Part shown: positions 18,949 through 28,126 of the stretch, one piece after another
How the letters are laid out: every line of letters starts with the position of its first letter
Numbering within the stretch: the stretch's first letter is position 1
Assembly (NCBI RefSeq): GCF_018861065.1
Contig: NZ_JAHKQO010000026.1
Coordinates: 1-64,000, forward strand
Reading direction: 5' to 3'
Length of the DNA stretch: 64,000 nucleotides
Source: Paraglaciecola arctica
Lineage (GTDB): Bacteria; Pseudomonadota; Gammaproteobacteria; Enterobacterales; Alteromonadaceae
Position numbers and translations under genes: made by a program
Notes under the pieces: generated by a model
What the model saw: only the letters and a program-made list of their open reading frames with translations
Databases searched by the model: none
Told to the model about the DNA's origin: nothing

Positions 18949-20337
18949 ATGACTAAAATTCTGTCACTCACAATATTGTTGTTAGCGATAATGCCTACTT
19001 TCGCTGCAGTAAAAGACACGCCGCATGCAGTAAAAACCTTAGAAATCTACAAAACCATCATTGAGATTCCCACAGTAGCGGGTCGTGGCAAGGTACCAGA
19101 AATGGCTGCATACCTAGCAAAGGAATTTCGTGCGGTCGGCTTTCAAGATGAAGATATCCAAATTATTCCTACAGGTGAAACCGTCGGTATGACTGTTCGC
19201 TATCAAGGAAATGGTTCTGTAGATAAACCTATTCTATTACTCGGCCATATGGACGTAGTAGAAGCGCTAGACAAAGATTGGGAACGCCCTCCTTATAAGC
19301 TCGCGCAAGATGATAAGTATTTTTACGGCCGCGGCACTATCGACAATAAACTGGGTATCACCATGCTCTCGTCCACTTTTATACGTTTGAAAAAAGAAGG
19401 ATTTGTCCCTAACCGAGATATCTTTCTGGTTTTCACAGGCGACGAAGAAACCGGCATGGTGACTACAAAAATGCTCGCAAATGAACGCCCTGAATTGGCA
19501 AACGCAGAATATGCCCTTAATTCTGATGCCGGTGGTGGTGATCTCGATAAAACGGGCAAAGCTATTGCCTACTTAGTACAAGCGGCTGAAAAAACCTATG
19601 TCAGCTTTGAACTCACGTTGCGCAACAAAGGCGGGCATAGCTCAAGACCCAGACCCGACAATGCCATTTATGAACTCTCAACAGCACTGCTTAATATCAG
19701 AGACTATCACTTCCCAGTAAGGTGGAGTGACATGACTCGTGAGTTCTTCAAAGTATCAGGCGCACAATTGGGCGGCGAACTTGGAAAAGCTATGACAGCA
19801 TTTGCAGATGACCCAAGCAACAAAAAAGCCTCTGACCGACTTGAAATAGAATCCTCATTCGTAGGCACCACTCGCACTACCTGTATCACCACTATGTTAA
19901 AGGCAGGGCACGCCGAAAATGCCTTACCCCAATCTGCCACAGCTACCGTCAACTGCCGAATTTTTCCAGGGGTAAGTGTTGCTCAGGTCAAACAAAGATT
20001 ACAAAAAGTCGTTAAAAACGATGCGATTGAATTTGTCACTTTAGATACACCGGTAGAAAGCCCAATATCCGAATTGCGGGATGACGTTATGGGCGCGATC
20101 AAAAAAGCGGTACATGCACGTTATCCGGATTTACAAATCATTGCCTACATGGAATCAGGTGGCACAGACGGCAAGCATTTTCGCAAAGCAGGTATCCCCA
20201 CATGGGCCTTATCCAGCGCGTTTATGAACCCAGATGAAATGTTTGCTCACGGTTTGAATGAGCGTTTACCTAAGAAGACTTTTTATGATGGACTGGATCA
20301 TTGGAGCATTATTTTGAAAGAGCTGACGGGGAAATAG
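18949..20337 (+). CDS. Exported M20-family zinc peptidase
   Basis: A 462-residue M20 metallopeptidase with a signal peptide (about 1-20, MTKILSLTILLLAIMPTFA). Metal-site motifs are in place: LLGHMDVVEA, YGRGTIDNKLG, FTGDEETGM and ESGGTDGKHF. The start is ATG 18949 with GGAA eight bases upstream; the in-frame GTG at 18910 would spoil the signal peptide. Members cleave dipeptides, acylated amino acids or short peptides. It is divergent from iadA and next to cyanophycin genes, but its periplasmic location means it need not act on intracellular cyanophycin; use of external dipeptides as nitrogen source is equally possible. The substrate is not readable from the sequence. Confidence 0.88.
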   Translation: MTKILSLTILLLAIMPTFAAVKDTPHAVKTLEIYKTIIEIPTVAGRGKVPEMAAYLAKEFRAVGFQDEDIQIIPTGETVGMTVRYQGNGSVDKPILLLGHMDVVEALDKDWERPPYKLAQDDKYFYGRGTIDNKLGITMLSSTFIRLKKEGFVPNRDIFLVFTGDEETGMVTTKMLANERPELANAEYALNSDAGGGDLDKTGKAIAYLVQAAEKTYVSFELTLRNKGGHSSRPRPDNAIYELSTALLNIRDYHFPVRWSDMTREFFKVSGAQLGGELGKAMTAFADDPSNKKASDRLEIESSFVGTTRTTCITTMLKAGHAENALPQSATATVNCRIFPGVSVAQVKQRLQKVVKNDAIEFVTLDTPVESPISELRDDVMGAIKKAVHARYPDLQIIAYMESGGTDGKHFRKAGIPTWALSSAFMNPDEMFAHGLNERLPKKTFYDGLDHWSIILKELTGK

Positions 20338-20357
20338 TCGCAAACATATTAGCAAAC

Positions 20358-20379
20358 GGGGAGTCGTCTCCCCCCTTTA
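20358..20379. terminator. Small GC hairpin between convergent genes
   Basis: GGGGAG-TCGT-CTCCCC (20358-20373) is followed by CCTTT on the plus strand. It lies between the M20 peptidase stop and the stop of the Amt fusion gene. The T tract is poor, so it may be only a modest terminator. Confidence 0.5.
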
Positions 20380-23300
20380 TGTACCTGTGTGTGTTAACTT
20401 TTTGTTTAAAAGCTTAGTAATTTCTTCAACACTTTTAGGTCGGTGAAAATAATAACCTTGAAAGTATTCACATCCCATTTTCTGTAGGGTTGCAAGTTGC
20501 GACTCGGTTTCAATCCCTTCAGCAATAGCGGTTAATTTAAGACTTTTCGCTAAGTTAACGATAGTCGCACAAATTTCGGCATCCTCGACTTTTACGTCAC
20601 TTTCAGCAACAAAAGAGCGATCTATTTTTAGGATATCGAGTGGTAATATTTTTAAATAACTAAGCGACGAATAACCCGTTCCAAAATCGTCCACCGAAAC
20701 GTTACAATTGAGGGATTTCAACTCTTTTAAAATAGCAACACAAGTGTCTATGTCTTCAATTAGCATGCTTTCGGTGATTTCTATTTCTAGGTACTTACCG
20801 TCAATGTTGAAATGCGCTAATTGAGCTTTAATAAAAGGCAAAAATTCAGGGCTAACAAGATGTCGCCCCGCAATATTGATAGAAACAGGCAACACTTGAT
20901 AACCTTTTTCAAACCATTGTTTTAACGTTGTTAGCACTGCAACAATAACAAACTCGCCGATAGCGACAATCAAATTACTTTGCTCAGCGATAGGAATAAA
21001 CTCCGCAGGAGAAATACTCCCTAAGGTAGGATGATGCCATCGAATTAAGGCTTCGAATGAAACTAAGGTGCCATCCGCAGTGACTTTAGGCTGATACACC
21101 ATGCTGAGTTGATTGAGCTCCAATGCAGCTTGTATTCGTCTTTCATACTCGCCATCTTCAAGAGCTTTTTTACCCATTGTATGAGTATACAGTTGGTAGT
21201 TATCTCTACCTTTGGTTTTAGCATGATACATGGCGATATCAGCATGCTGTATGAGTTCATCGGGAGTCACGCTACCTGAATCAGAAACGGCAATGCCGAT
21301 ACTCGCCGGAATGCGGTAACTTTTTTCATTTATCACTATCGCATCGCGTAACGCGGTTAATACTTGCTGAGCTTTCTCACAAATACTTTCAGTTGTCAGC
21401 GCCCCTTTTATGACAATGATAAATTCATCTCCCCCCAAACGCGCTACCACATCATTTTCGCTACAGACTTCGTTAAGCCTCGAAGCAACCTGGATCAATA
21501 AAAAATCACCGGCTTTATGTCCTAGGGTATCGTTGATTTTCTTAAAGTTGTCTAAATCCAGAAAAAACAAGGCGACTACACTTTTGTTGAGTTTAGATTC
21601 ACTTACCGCCAAGTTGAGCTCGCGCATTAAGTGGGTACGATTAGAAAGATGTGTGAGTGGATCTTTGTAAGCTAGAAAGTGCAATCTTGATTGAATTTTC
21701 TGCTCTTGGGTCACATCTCTTAGATGCAAAGTAAACTCAAGTCTCTTGTCCATACTTACTCTTGCGCTAGTAATTGTAATTTCAGCGGGAAAAGTTTGAC
21801 CTGAAGCGCGTTTTAATTGCAGCTTAGAACGCCTATCTAACACTAATCCATTAGCATTGGAAAACTGATGAGACAAACTGGTAGTGAAGAGTTCTTTGTC
21901 TTCATCCTGAGCAAAATTTTCAATAAAACTGAGACCAGAAATATGCTTTTTCAATATCCCCAAAGTACGTTCAGCAGCAGGGTTAAACTCTAATATATGA
22001 CCCTTGTAATCGATAGAAATAATGCAATCCATCGAAGAGTCTAAAATCGCGCTTTTACGTTTTTCGCTCAACTTAAATTGGTTAATTGCCTGTTCCCGCG
22101 CGAGCATTTCTTGAGACACTTGTGCAATGACTTGATTATACTTTTTTGCAATTTGTCCTACTTCGGTGAAAGGTTCTTCTTTTACAGGGAAACTATAATT
22201 GCCCTGAATTTGGTGAGTTTGCATGTCATCTAATAGTTCAATCAACTCGGTGGTAGCGTGATGTTCGCTTACATTTAGCCCTCGGTTTTCGTCGCTTTGC
22301 GAAACTCTAAGTGGGTGTATACGATTGAGAACAACAATTAATACAAAACTCACGCAAAAACTAAAGATACCAATGGCTGTGATACCCGTTAATTGCACCA
22401 CTATCTGCTCAATTATCGATAGCCCGGTACCAAGTATCACTGGGTCCCCAAAAAGTCCCACAGCTAAGGTCCCCCAAGCTCCGGCAAATAAATGGGTGGG
22501 AATCACCTTTAATGCATCATCCACTTCCAATACATCTAACAATATCGAACCATAATGCGCGATGACTCCTGCCAATATACCAATCAATGCAGCTTCAATT
22601 GGCGACACTGCATGGCAGCCTGCTGTCACCCCCACTAAGCCAGCGATAATTCCGTTTAAGCTAGAGCCAACGTCAACATATCGCTCAGTAAACTGGTGCA
22701 AAACAGTACTTGCTAGCCCGCCCCAAATGCCGGCTAAACAGGTGTTTAAAATAATCACCGGCACTAATTCATCAAAAGTTAATGCACTCCCCCCATTAAA
22801 ACCGAACCATCCAAACCAAATTAACATGGTACCCAAAGCGGCCATTGGTAAATTACTACCAGAAGGAAAAGCATGTTTTGACTGAAAACGCCCTAACCTT
22901 GGCCCAATAACAAGAACCGCGGCCAGTGCCACCCAACCACCTACTGAATGCACTACTGTTGCGCCTGCAAAATCGATAAAACCGAGTTTTTCTAGCCACC
23001 CTTGGTTATTTTCAGTAAAGGCACTCGCCCATGTCCAATGGCCAACCAAAGGATAAATAACTGCGCTTAAAATGATAGTGATATAGATATACCCTGAAAA
23101 CCGCATACGTTCTGCTACGGCTCCCGACATGAGTGTTGCTGCAGTGCTACAGAACATCATTTGAAACAGAAAAAATAAGACTTGATAAGGAGTGTTATTT
23201 TGACCGAATAGAAATTCTCCACTTCCTATCCACCCTCCAAGGCTTGGCCCAAACATTAAACCAAAACCAAATAACCAAAAAACACTAGCGGAAATAATAA

Positions 23301-23433
23301 AATCGGTGACATTTTTAGCTGCTACATTAATATTATTTTTACTGCGAGTTCTGCCACTTTCTAAACATAAAAAGCCCACCTGCATTAAAAAAACAAACAT
23401 TGTAGAAATTAGCAGCCAGAGGTGCTCTAACAT
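20377..23433 (-). CDS. Ammonium transporter fused to PAS-GGDEF-EAL
   Basis: This 1018-residue protein joins a complete Amt channel to a c-di-GMP module. Amt features (about 1-390) include the pore twin histidines His162 and His314, the nearby Asp154 in IDFAGATVVH, THLFAGAWGT, and the Amt C-terminal signature RGLNVSEH, so the fusion point is just after a full-length transporter. Then come a linker, a PAS domain (about 440-560), GGDEF with intact signature at 667-671 (ARLGGDEF) and EAL with EAL at 794-796 and DDFGTGYSS. Ammonium binding or flux may therefore set c-di-GMP turnover; Amt-sensor fusions are known in other bacteria. ATG 23433 is preferred over GTG 23445. A sigma-54-type promoter and NtrC-like site lie upstream, and cyanophycin genes lie downstream. 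Confidence 0.93.
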   Translation of the reverse strand: MLEHLWLLISTMFVFLMQVGFLCLESGRTRSKNNINVAAKNVTDFIISASVFWLFGFGLMFGPSLGGWIGSGEFLFGQNNTPYQVLFFLFQMMFCSTAATLMSGAVAERMRFSGYIYITIILSAVIYPLVGHWTWASAFTENNQGWLEKLGFIDFAGATVVHSVGGWVALAAVLVIGPRLGRFQSKHAFPSGSNLPMAALGTMLIWFGWFGFNGGSALTFDELVPVIILNTCLAGIWGGLASTVLHQFTERYVDVGSSLNGIIAGLVGVTAGCHAVSPIEAALIGILAGVIAHYGSILLDVLEVDDALKVIPTHLFAGAWGTLAVGLFGDPVILGTGLSIIEQIVVQLTGITAIGIFSFCVSFVLIVVLNRIHPLRVSQSDENRGLNVSEHHATTELIELLDDMQTHQIQGNYSFPVKEEPFTEVGQIAKKYNQVIAQVSQEMLAREQAINQFKLSEKRKSAILDSSMDCIISIDYKGHILEFNPAAERTLGILKKHISGLSFIENFAQDEDKELFTTSLSHQFSNANGLVLDRRSKLQLKRASGQTFPAEITITSARVSMDKRLEFTLHLRDVTQEQKIQSRLHFLAYKDPLTHLSNRTHLMRELNLAVSESKLNKSVVALFFLDLDNFKKINDTLGHKAGDFLLIQVASRLNEVCSENDVVARLGGDEFIIVIKGALTTESICEKAQQVLTALRDAIVINEKSYRIPASIGIAVSDSGSVTPDELIQHADIAMYHAKTKGRDNYQLYTHTMGKKALEDGEYERRIQAALELNQLSMVYQPKVTADGTLVSFEALIRWHHPTLGSISPAEFIPIAEQSNLIVAIGEFVIVAVLTTLKQWFEKGYQVLPVSINIAGRHLVSPEFLPFIKAQLAHFNIDGKYLEIEITESMLIEDIDTCVAILKELKSLNCNVSVDDFGTGYSSLSYLKILPLDILKIDRSFVAESDVKVEDAEICATIVNLAKSLKLTAIAEGIETESQLATLQKMGCEYFQGYYFHRPKSVEEITKLLNKKLTHTGT

Positions 23434-23476
23434 GTGCTTCTGCACTCAAAGTTATGGGTATAATTTAACGAGCTTT

Positions 23477-23490
23477 GCAAATATTGTTCC
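23477..23490 (-). promoter_or_regulatory. Sigma-54-type (-24/-12) promoter of the Amt fusion
   Basis: On the minus strand AGGAACAATATTTGCAAA has GG (23490-23489) and GC (23478-23477) exactly ten bases apart, with TTGCA at -12. Compared with TGGCACGN4TTGCA, the GG, AC and TTGCA positions match. The start would be near 23466, leaving a leader of about 30 bases. Nitrogen control through NtrC and sigma-54 is normal for ammonium transporters. Confidence 0.6.
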
Positions 23491-23529
23491 TACTAAAATG
23501 TCCCGCATTGAGCATAAAAACACAAAATT

Positions 23530-23546
23530 TTCACCACAACGGTGCA
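23530..23546. promoter_or_regulatory. NtrC-like enhancer site
   Basis: TTCACCACAACGGTGCA fits the NtrC consensus TGCAC-N7-GTGCA with one mismatch. It lies about 70 bases upstream of the predicted start of the Amt fusion transcript, a normal enhancer distance. No second strong copy was found nearby. Confidence 0.5.
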
Positions 23547-23976
23547 ACCGTAATATGGCACAACAACGTCGCCCTGAAACAGGGCGTTTGAAGTACTACT
23601 TTAAGATTCGATGTAACCAAAACTTTGCAAGAGCGTTAGACGCTTGTAGAGTCAAAGACTTTAAACTAAAGCAATTCAATAACATCGTTTATTTCTATGG
23701 ATAAAATCCAAAGAACTTTTCACATAGTAGCGGGCGAATTCAGGCTCACCCTAATCACCATATGGATTAAGGTCATCCGGGATTTTTTGCTTCTGAGGTT
23801 CAAAATCGTAGTCATGCCCACTTTTGAGAATAATAGCCTTCGACGCTTCATTATGGGGCTCGACAAACACTTTATGACGATACCTCGGAAAATATTCTGT
23901 TAAAACAACACGATTGACAGTTTTAAAGTCGTACTAAATACTGGCAGTCATCGCAGTAAGGTTCTCAGGAGAACAG
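23547..23976. other. Intergenic stretch between Amt fusion and PYROXD2-like gene
   Basis: Apart from the doubtful minus-strand frame at 23751-23870, no gene is supported here. The plus-strand frame 23697-23903 lacks a recognisable product and lies opposite the better-looking minus frame. The last bases hold a strong Shine-Dalgarno (AGGAG) for the gene at 23977. Confidence 0.5.
23751..23870 (-). CDS. Possible small ORF or gene remnant, no ATG
   Basis: A minus-strand frame open from 23933 to TAG 23751-23753 reads like protein (YDFKTVNRVVLTEYFPRYRH, then HDYDFEPQKQ) but has no ATG. The only usual start would be GTG at 23870, giving 39 residues, without a clear ribosome site. It may be the C-terminal end of a decayed gene. 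No family was recognised. Confidence 0.2.
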   Translation of the reverse strand: MFVEPHNEASKAIILKSGHDYDFEPQKQKIPDDLNPYGD

Positions 23977-25548
23977 ATGTTAGATGCAATCATCATTGGT
24001 GCAGGACACAATGGGTTAGTATGTGCTAACTATCTTGCTATGGCAGGTAAGAAAGTACGCATACTAGAACGACGCGATGTAGTAGGTGGCGCTGCAGTGA
24101 CTGAAGAGTTTCATCCTGGGTTTCGAAATTCAGTGGCGTCATACACCGTGAGTTTACTCAACCCCAAAGTCATTAATGATCTAGCACTACATGACAATGG
24201 ATTAAAAATCCTTCACAGGAAAGTTAACAATTTATGGCCACATGACAACCATGATTTTTTAGCATTCGAAGTTGGCTCAGACAATCTCAAAGCTGAAATC
24301 GCGCGCTTTTCTCAACATGATGCCGATGCACTCGAGCGCTATTTCAGAGACACAGCCATGGTCGCCGATATCATTCGTGACTTTTTACTTGAGACTCCAC
24401 CCAATGCAGGAGGTGGCATCAGAGATATTTTTAAAGCGGCAAAATTTGGCAATCGCCTGCGTAAATTACCTATCGAAGATGAACGTATTGTATTGGATAT
24501 ATTGACTAAATCTGTCTCGGATTTTTTGGATCTATATTTTGAGAATGAATACGTCAAAGGTGCATTTGCATTTGATGGCATTGTAGGAAATTATGCCGAT
24601 ACTCAAACTCCCGGTTCTGCTTACGTTTTGATGCATCATGCTTTTGGTGAAATCAATGGTGAAAAAGGGGTCTGGGGCCACGCAATTGGAGGCATGGGCG
24701 CAATCACTCAGGCTATGGCAAAATCGGCTACATCCAAAGGTGTAGAAATCCAAACGGCAGCTGCGGTAAAAAAAGTGTTAGTGCGAAATAATCAAGCTTA
24801 TGGTGTTCTGCTGGAAAATGGCGAAACTATTGAAGCAACTATCGTAGTATCTAACCTCAATCCAAGTCTACTGTATAACCAATTACTTGAAGCAACACAA
24901 TTGCCCGAAGATTTTGCGCGGCGCATGAAACATTACAAAAACGGCTCAGGCACTTTTCGCATGAACGTAGCGTTAAGTGAACTACCTAAGTTTACTTGTT
25001 TAGCGCATCAGAAAAGGGCAAGCGCGGATCACTTAACGGGTGGCGTTATTATAGGTGCAACTTGTGATTATATTGACCAAGCGTATCGTGATTCAAAACA
25101 ACTTGGCTGGTCCAAAGCCCCCATTGTCGAAATGCTTATTCCTTCAACACTGGATGATACTTTGGCTCCACAAGGGCAACACGTCGCCAGTTTATTTTGC
25201 CAACAGTTTGACCCAGACATTGATTGGGATAAACACCGTGAGACCGCGGCCGATTTAATCATCGAACAAGTAGACAAATATGCACCGGGTTTTAAACAAT
25301 CTGTACTGGGAAGACAAGTATTGAGCCCTATTGATCTAGAACGAATTTTTGGACTCATAAAAGGTGACATTATGCATGGCAATATGAGCCTAGATCAGAT
25401 GTTTAGCACCAGACCGCTTTTGGGTCACGGCAATTATCGGTCACCGATTAAAGGCTTATATATGTGTGGTGCTGGTACTCATCCAGGCGGCGGTGTCACT
25501 GGGGCCCCAGGCCACAATGCGGCACGTGAGATCATACGAGATAACTAA
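23977..25548 (+). CDS. FAD-dependent oxidoreductase, phytoene-dehydrogenase/PYROXD2-like
   Basis: A 523-residue flavoprotein. The N-terminus DAIIIGAGHNGLVCANYLA is a Rossmann FAD-binding motif followed by LERRDVVGGAAVTEE, as in the phytoene desaturase / PYROXD2 branch. The C-terminus GLYMCGAGTHPGGGVTGAPG is the matching second FAD signature. Length is normal for the branch. It starts with a strong AGGAG eight bases upstream. No carotenoid synthesis genes are adjacent, so a role in carotenoid desaturation is not supported; the substrate is unknown. It may stand alone, since 311 bases separate it from the GMC gene pair. Confidence 0.88.
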   Translation: MLDAIIIGAGHNGLVCANYLAMAGKKVRILERRDVVGGAAVTEEFHPGFRNSVASYTVSLLNPKVINDLALHDNGLKILHRKVNNLWPHDNHDFLAFEVGSDNLKAEIARFSQHDADALERYFRDTAMVADIIRDFLLETPPNAGGGIRDIFKAAKFGNRLRKLPIEDERIVLDILTKSVSDFLDLYFENEYVKGAFAFDGIVGNYADTQTPGSAYVLMHHAFGEINGEKGVWGHAIGGMGAITQAMAKSATSKGVEIQTAAAVKKVLVRNNQAYGVLLENGETIEATIVVSNLNPSLLYNQLLEATQLPEDFARRMKHYKNGSGTFRMNVALSELPKFTCLAHQKRASADHLTGGVIIGATCDYIDQAYRDSKQLGWSKAPIVEMLIPSTLDDTLAPQGQHVASLFCQQFDPDIDWDKHRETAADLIIEQVDKYAPGFKQSVLGRQVLSPIDLERIFGLIKGDIMHGNMSLDQMFSTRPLLGHGNYRSPIKGLYMCGAGTHPGGGVTGAPGHNAAREIIRDN

Positions 25549-25859
25549 GTCAAAAAAGCAACATAGTATTTATGATAAGTAATTAAACGCGGCCACCATA
25601 AGTCACATTATTTGTGTGCCACGCATTATAGATTATACGCGTAAATCCGAGCATCAGCATTCACTAGCGCGTCACCAATTATTTCTCAAATAATCATCAA
25701 CCAAGTAAGTATTTGCAATGTTTTTTATGGCATCCATTGCGATAAAACGAAAAATCATAAGCTAAAAATTAACATTAATTAAACACACTAAAAGTAAAAA
25801 CAATACAATTTGGCAACCTATGCTTTGTGTAGAGGCGAACCAATGATTAAGAGGAAAAA
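25549..25859. other. Gene-free interval before the GMC pair
   Basis: About 310 AT-rich bases without a supported gene. No clear terminator for the preceding gene or consensus promoter for the following one could be picked out. AGAGGA at the right end is the ribosome site of the gene at 25860. Confidence 0.5.
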
Positions 25860-26429
25860 ATGGATAGACGACAAATCTTAAAGTACACCGCCATGCTCAC
25901 CGGTACGGCGATTTGTGCACCTTTAACGGGGATCATGCTTTCTGGTTGCAACGACAAAGCAAAAGTTACCTCAGCCTCCCTTGCTCCGTCTGTATTTTTC
26001 AGTGCTGCAGACTTTGAATTACTCACCCAAATCATGGATGTAATTTTGCCAAAAACAGATACACCTTCTGCCTCAGAGGTTAAAGTCAATTTCATTTTAG
26101 ACGGTATTTTTGCAAACGTTTACAAGGCGGATTATCAGCAAAAATTTACGACACTTTTTAAGGAGCTAAGCGTTCTTTTAAAGTCTAAAAACTTTAGCAC
26201 CTTAACTAAAAGCGAGCGAGAGTCGTTGTTGTTATCCGTAGAGGCGCGTCCTGAAAGTGAGCGCGATAACGCTTATTGGTCCTATATCGATATTAAACAA
26301 CAAACGGTTGCCTTCTATCTTAGCACTGAGGAAATCGCGGAAAATCATCTTAACTATTTACCTATTCCCGGAGAATACAAACCCTGTGTGTCCGTTGAAG
26401 ATTTAGGAGGCAAAGCATGGGCGATATAA
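25860..26429 (+). CDS. Small subunit of a GMC dehydrogenase (gluconate 2-dehydrogenase subunit 3 family)
   Basis: A 189-residue exported protein. The N-terminus has a twin-arginine motif (DRRQILK), a hydrophobic stretch and a lipobox-like LSGC, indicating Tat export and perhaps lipid anchoring. The rest fits the gluconate 2-dehydrogenase subunit 3 family, small helical partners that escort a cofactor-loaded GMC flavoprotein through Tat. It overlaps the large-subunit gene by 13 bases, and AGGAGG for the latter lies inside its end, so both are made together. Similar pairs form glucoside 3-dehydrogenase and gluconate or sorbitol dehydrogenases. No cytochrome c subunit gene follows. Confidence 0.85.
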   Translation: MDRRQILKYTAMLTGTAICAPLTGIMLSGCNDKAKVTSASLAPSVFFSAADFELLTQIMDVILPKTDTPSASEVKVNFILDGIFANVYKADYQQKFTTLFKELSVLLKSKNFSTLTKSERESLLLSVEARPESERDNAYWSYIDIKQQTVAFYLSTEEIAENHLNYLPIPGEYKPCVSVEDLGGKAWAI

Positions 26430-28126
26430 AAGTGAATCCGAATAATAACTTTGATGCAATAGTCATTGGCTCAGGTATTAGCGGCGGTTATGCCGCAATG
26501 GAGCTTTGTACTAAGGGTTACAAAACCTTAGTTTTAGAGCGTGGTCCGATGGTGCAACACGGTGATTACCCTACCGCCCATCTAGATACATGGGATATGC
26601 CCAACCAAGGAAAGATTTCAAAACAAGAGGTCGAAAAACACTACCCAAAACAAAGTCGATTGGCGTGGTGGGTGAACGAAGAAAACAAACCCTTTATTAA
26701 TAAAGATGATGAATATCCCTACAACGAAGATGAGCGTTTTGACTGGATTAGAGGGCATCATGTTGGAGGGCGTTCCCTTATGTGGGGGCGTCATTGTTAC
26801 CGTTGGAGTGATATCGACTTTACAGCTAATGCTAAAGAAGGTGTTGCAGTAGATTGGCCTATCCGTTACGCCGACATTGAAGCGTGGTATGACTATGTAG
26901 AAACATTTGTGGGTGTCAGTGGCCAAGCAGAGGGATTAAAACAAGTACCTGATGGAGTATTTTTAAAACCCTTTCCTCTTAATTGTGCTGAACAAAAGTT
27001 TCGTGAAGCAATAGCCGAAACTTATCCCGAACGTGTTGTCACTCCAGGACGTGTTGCCAATTTAAGTGAATACAATCCCGAAGTTCATAAAGGTGCTCGA
27101 GGACAATGTCAAAACCGTTCACGTTGCTGGCGAGGTTGTCCGTTTGGCGCCTATTTTAGTAGTCAGTCAGCCACTTTACCGGTTGCCACTGAAACCGGTA
27201 ATTTAACCCTTAGACCCGATAGCATAGTAATGGAAATTTTATACGACGCTGAGTCAGGCAAGGCCTCTGGAGTCCGAGTCAAAGACGCCAAGACTGGAGA
27301 GGTAATCGATTATTCAGCGCGAATTATATTCTGTAATGCCAGTACTGTAGGCACCACAGCCATATTGCTTAATAGCCGTTCTGAAACCTTTCCTAACGGA
27401 CTAGGCAATAGTAGCGGCGAGCTTGGACACAATATAATGGATCACCATTATGGAATGGGGGCTTATGGGCAACTGCCTAATCATGAAGACGATTATTACC
27501 AAGGGCGCAAACCCGTTGGTTTTTACATTCCACGTTTTACCAATATAGATGAACAAAGCAAACGAAGTGATTACTCCCGAGGCTTTGGATATCAAGGGCA
27601 AGCAATGCGTGGCAAAAACATACCTGACGGGAAAATAGGCGCCGATCTTAAAGGCGAAATATTTAAACCTGGTGGTTACCACGTGAGCATGACTTGCTTC
27701 GGTGAAATGTTACCCCATCACGACAATCGTATGTACCTCGACTTCGAACAGCGCGATCAACATGGTATGCCAATCATTACGTTTGACGCTAAATTGCGAG
27801 AAAATGAAATGGCGCTGCGTGAGCATGGCGTAAAATGTGCGGTAGAAATGTTAGAAGCAGCGGGTTGTACAAATGTGGGCAGTTATAACAGTCTTACCGC
27901 TCCTGGAGCATGTATCCATGAAATGGGCACAGCACGTATGGGCCGCGATCCAAAAACCAGTGTTTTGAATAAATGGAATCAAATGCACGATGTACCCAAT
28001 GTTTTTGTTACCGACGGTGCCTGCATGACCAGTTCTGGAACACAAAACCCTAGTATTACTTATATGGCGCTTACCGCTCGCGCAGTGGACTACGCTCATA
28101 ATCAAATACAAGCTGGTAAGTTATAG
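26417..28126 (+). CDS. GMC-family oxidoreductase, large FAD subunit
   Basis: A 569-residue glucose-methanol-choline flavoprotein. FDAIVIGSGISGGYAA binds FAD. GGRSLMWGRHCYRW and the C-terminal block EMGTARMGRDPKTSVLN with VFVTDGACMTSSGTQNPS are typical of the gluconate dehydrogenase / glucoside 3-dehydrogenase branch. The protein has no signal peptide of its own; it should hitchhike through Tat with the small subunit encoded immediately upstream. It likely oxidises a sugar, sugar acid or polyol in the periplasm and passes electrons to a cytochrome encoded elsewhere. The exact substrate cannot be told. Confidence 0.9.
   Translation: MGDIKVNPNNNFDAIVIGSGISGGYAAMELCTKGYKTLVLERGPMVQHGDYPTAHLDTWDMPNQGKISKQEVEKHYPKQSRLAWWVNEENKPFINKDDEYPYNEDERFDWIRGHHVGGRSLMWGRHCYRWSDIDFTANAKEGVAVDWPIRYADIEAWYDYVETFVGVSGQAEGLKQVPDGVFLKPFPLNCAEQKFREAIAETYPERVVTPGRVANLSEYNPEVHKGARGQCQNRSRCWRGCPFGAYFSSQSATLPVATETGNLTLRPDSIVMEILYDAESGKASGVRVKDAKTGEVIDYSARIIFCNASTVGTTAILLNSRSETFPNGLGNSSGELGHNIMDHHYGMGAYGQLPNHEDDYYQGRKPVGFYIPRFTNIDEQSKRSDYSRGFGYQGQAMRGKNIPDGKIGADLKGEIFKPGGYHVSMTCFGEMLPHHDNRMYLDFEQRDQHGMPIITFDAKLRENEMALREHGVKCAVEMLEAAGCTNVGSYNSLTAPGACIHEMGTARMGRDPKTSVLNKWNQMHDVPNVFVTDGACMTSSGTQNPSITYMALTARAVDYAHNQIQAGKL

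Noticed and set aside
22325-22885. Two plus-strand frames opposite the Amt domain
   Set aside because: They are mirror frames of a clearly coding membrane domain and have no features of their own.
23697-23903. Plus-strand frame of 68 codons
   Set aside because: Product looks like an antisense shadow of the minus-strand frame at 23751-23933; no ribosome site and no family features.
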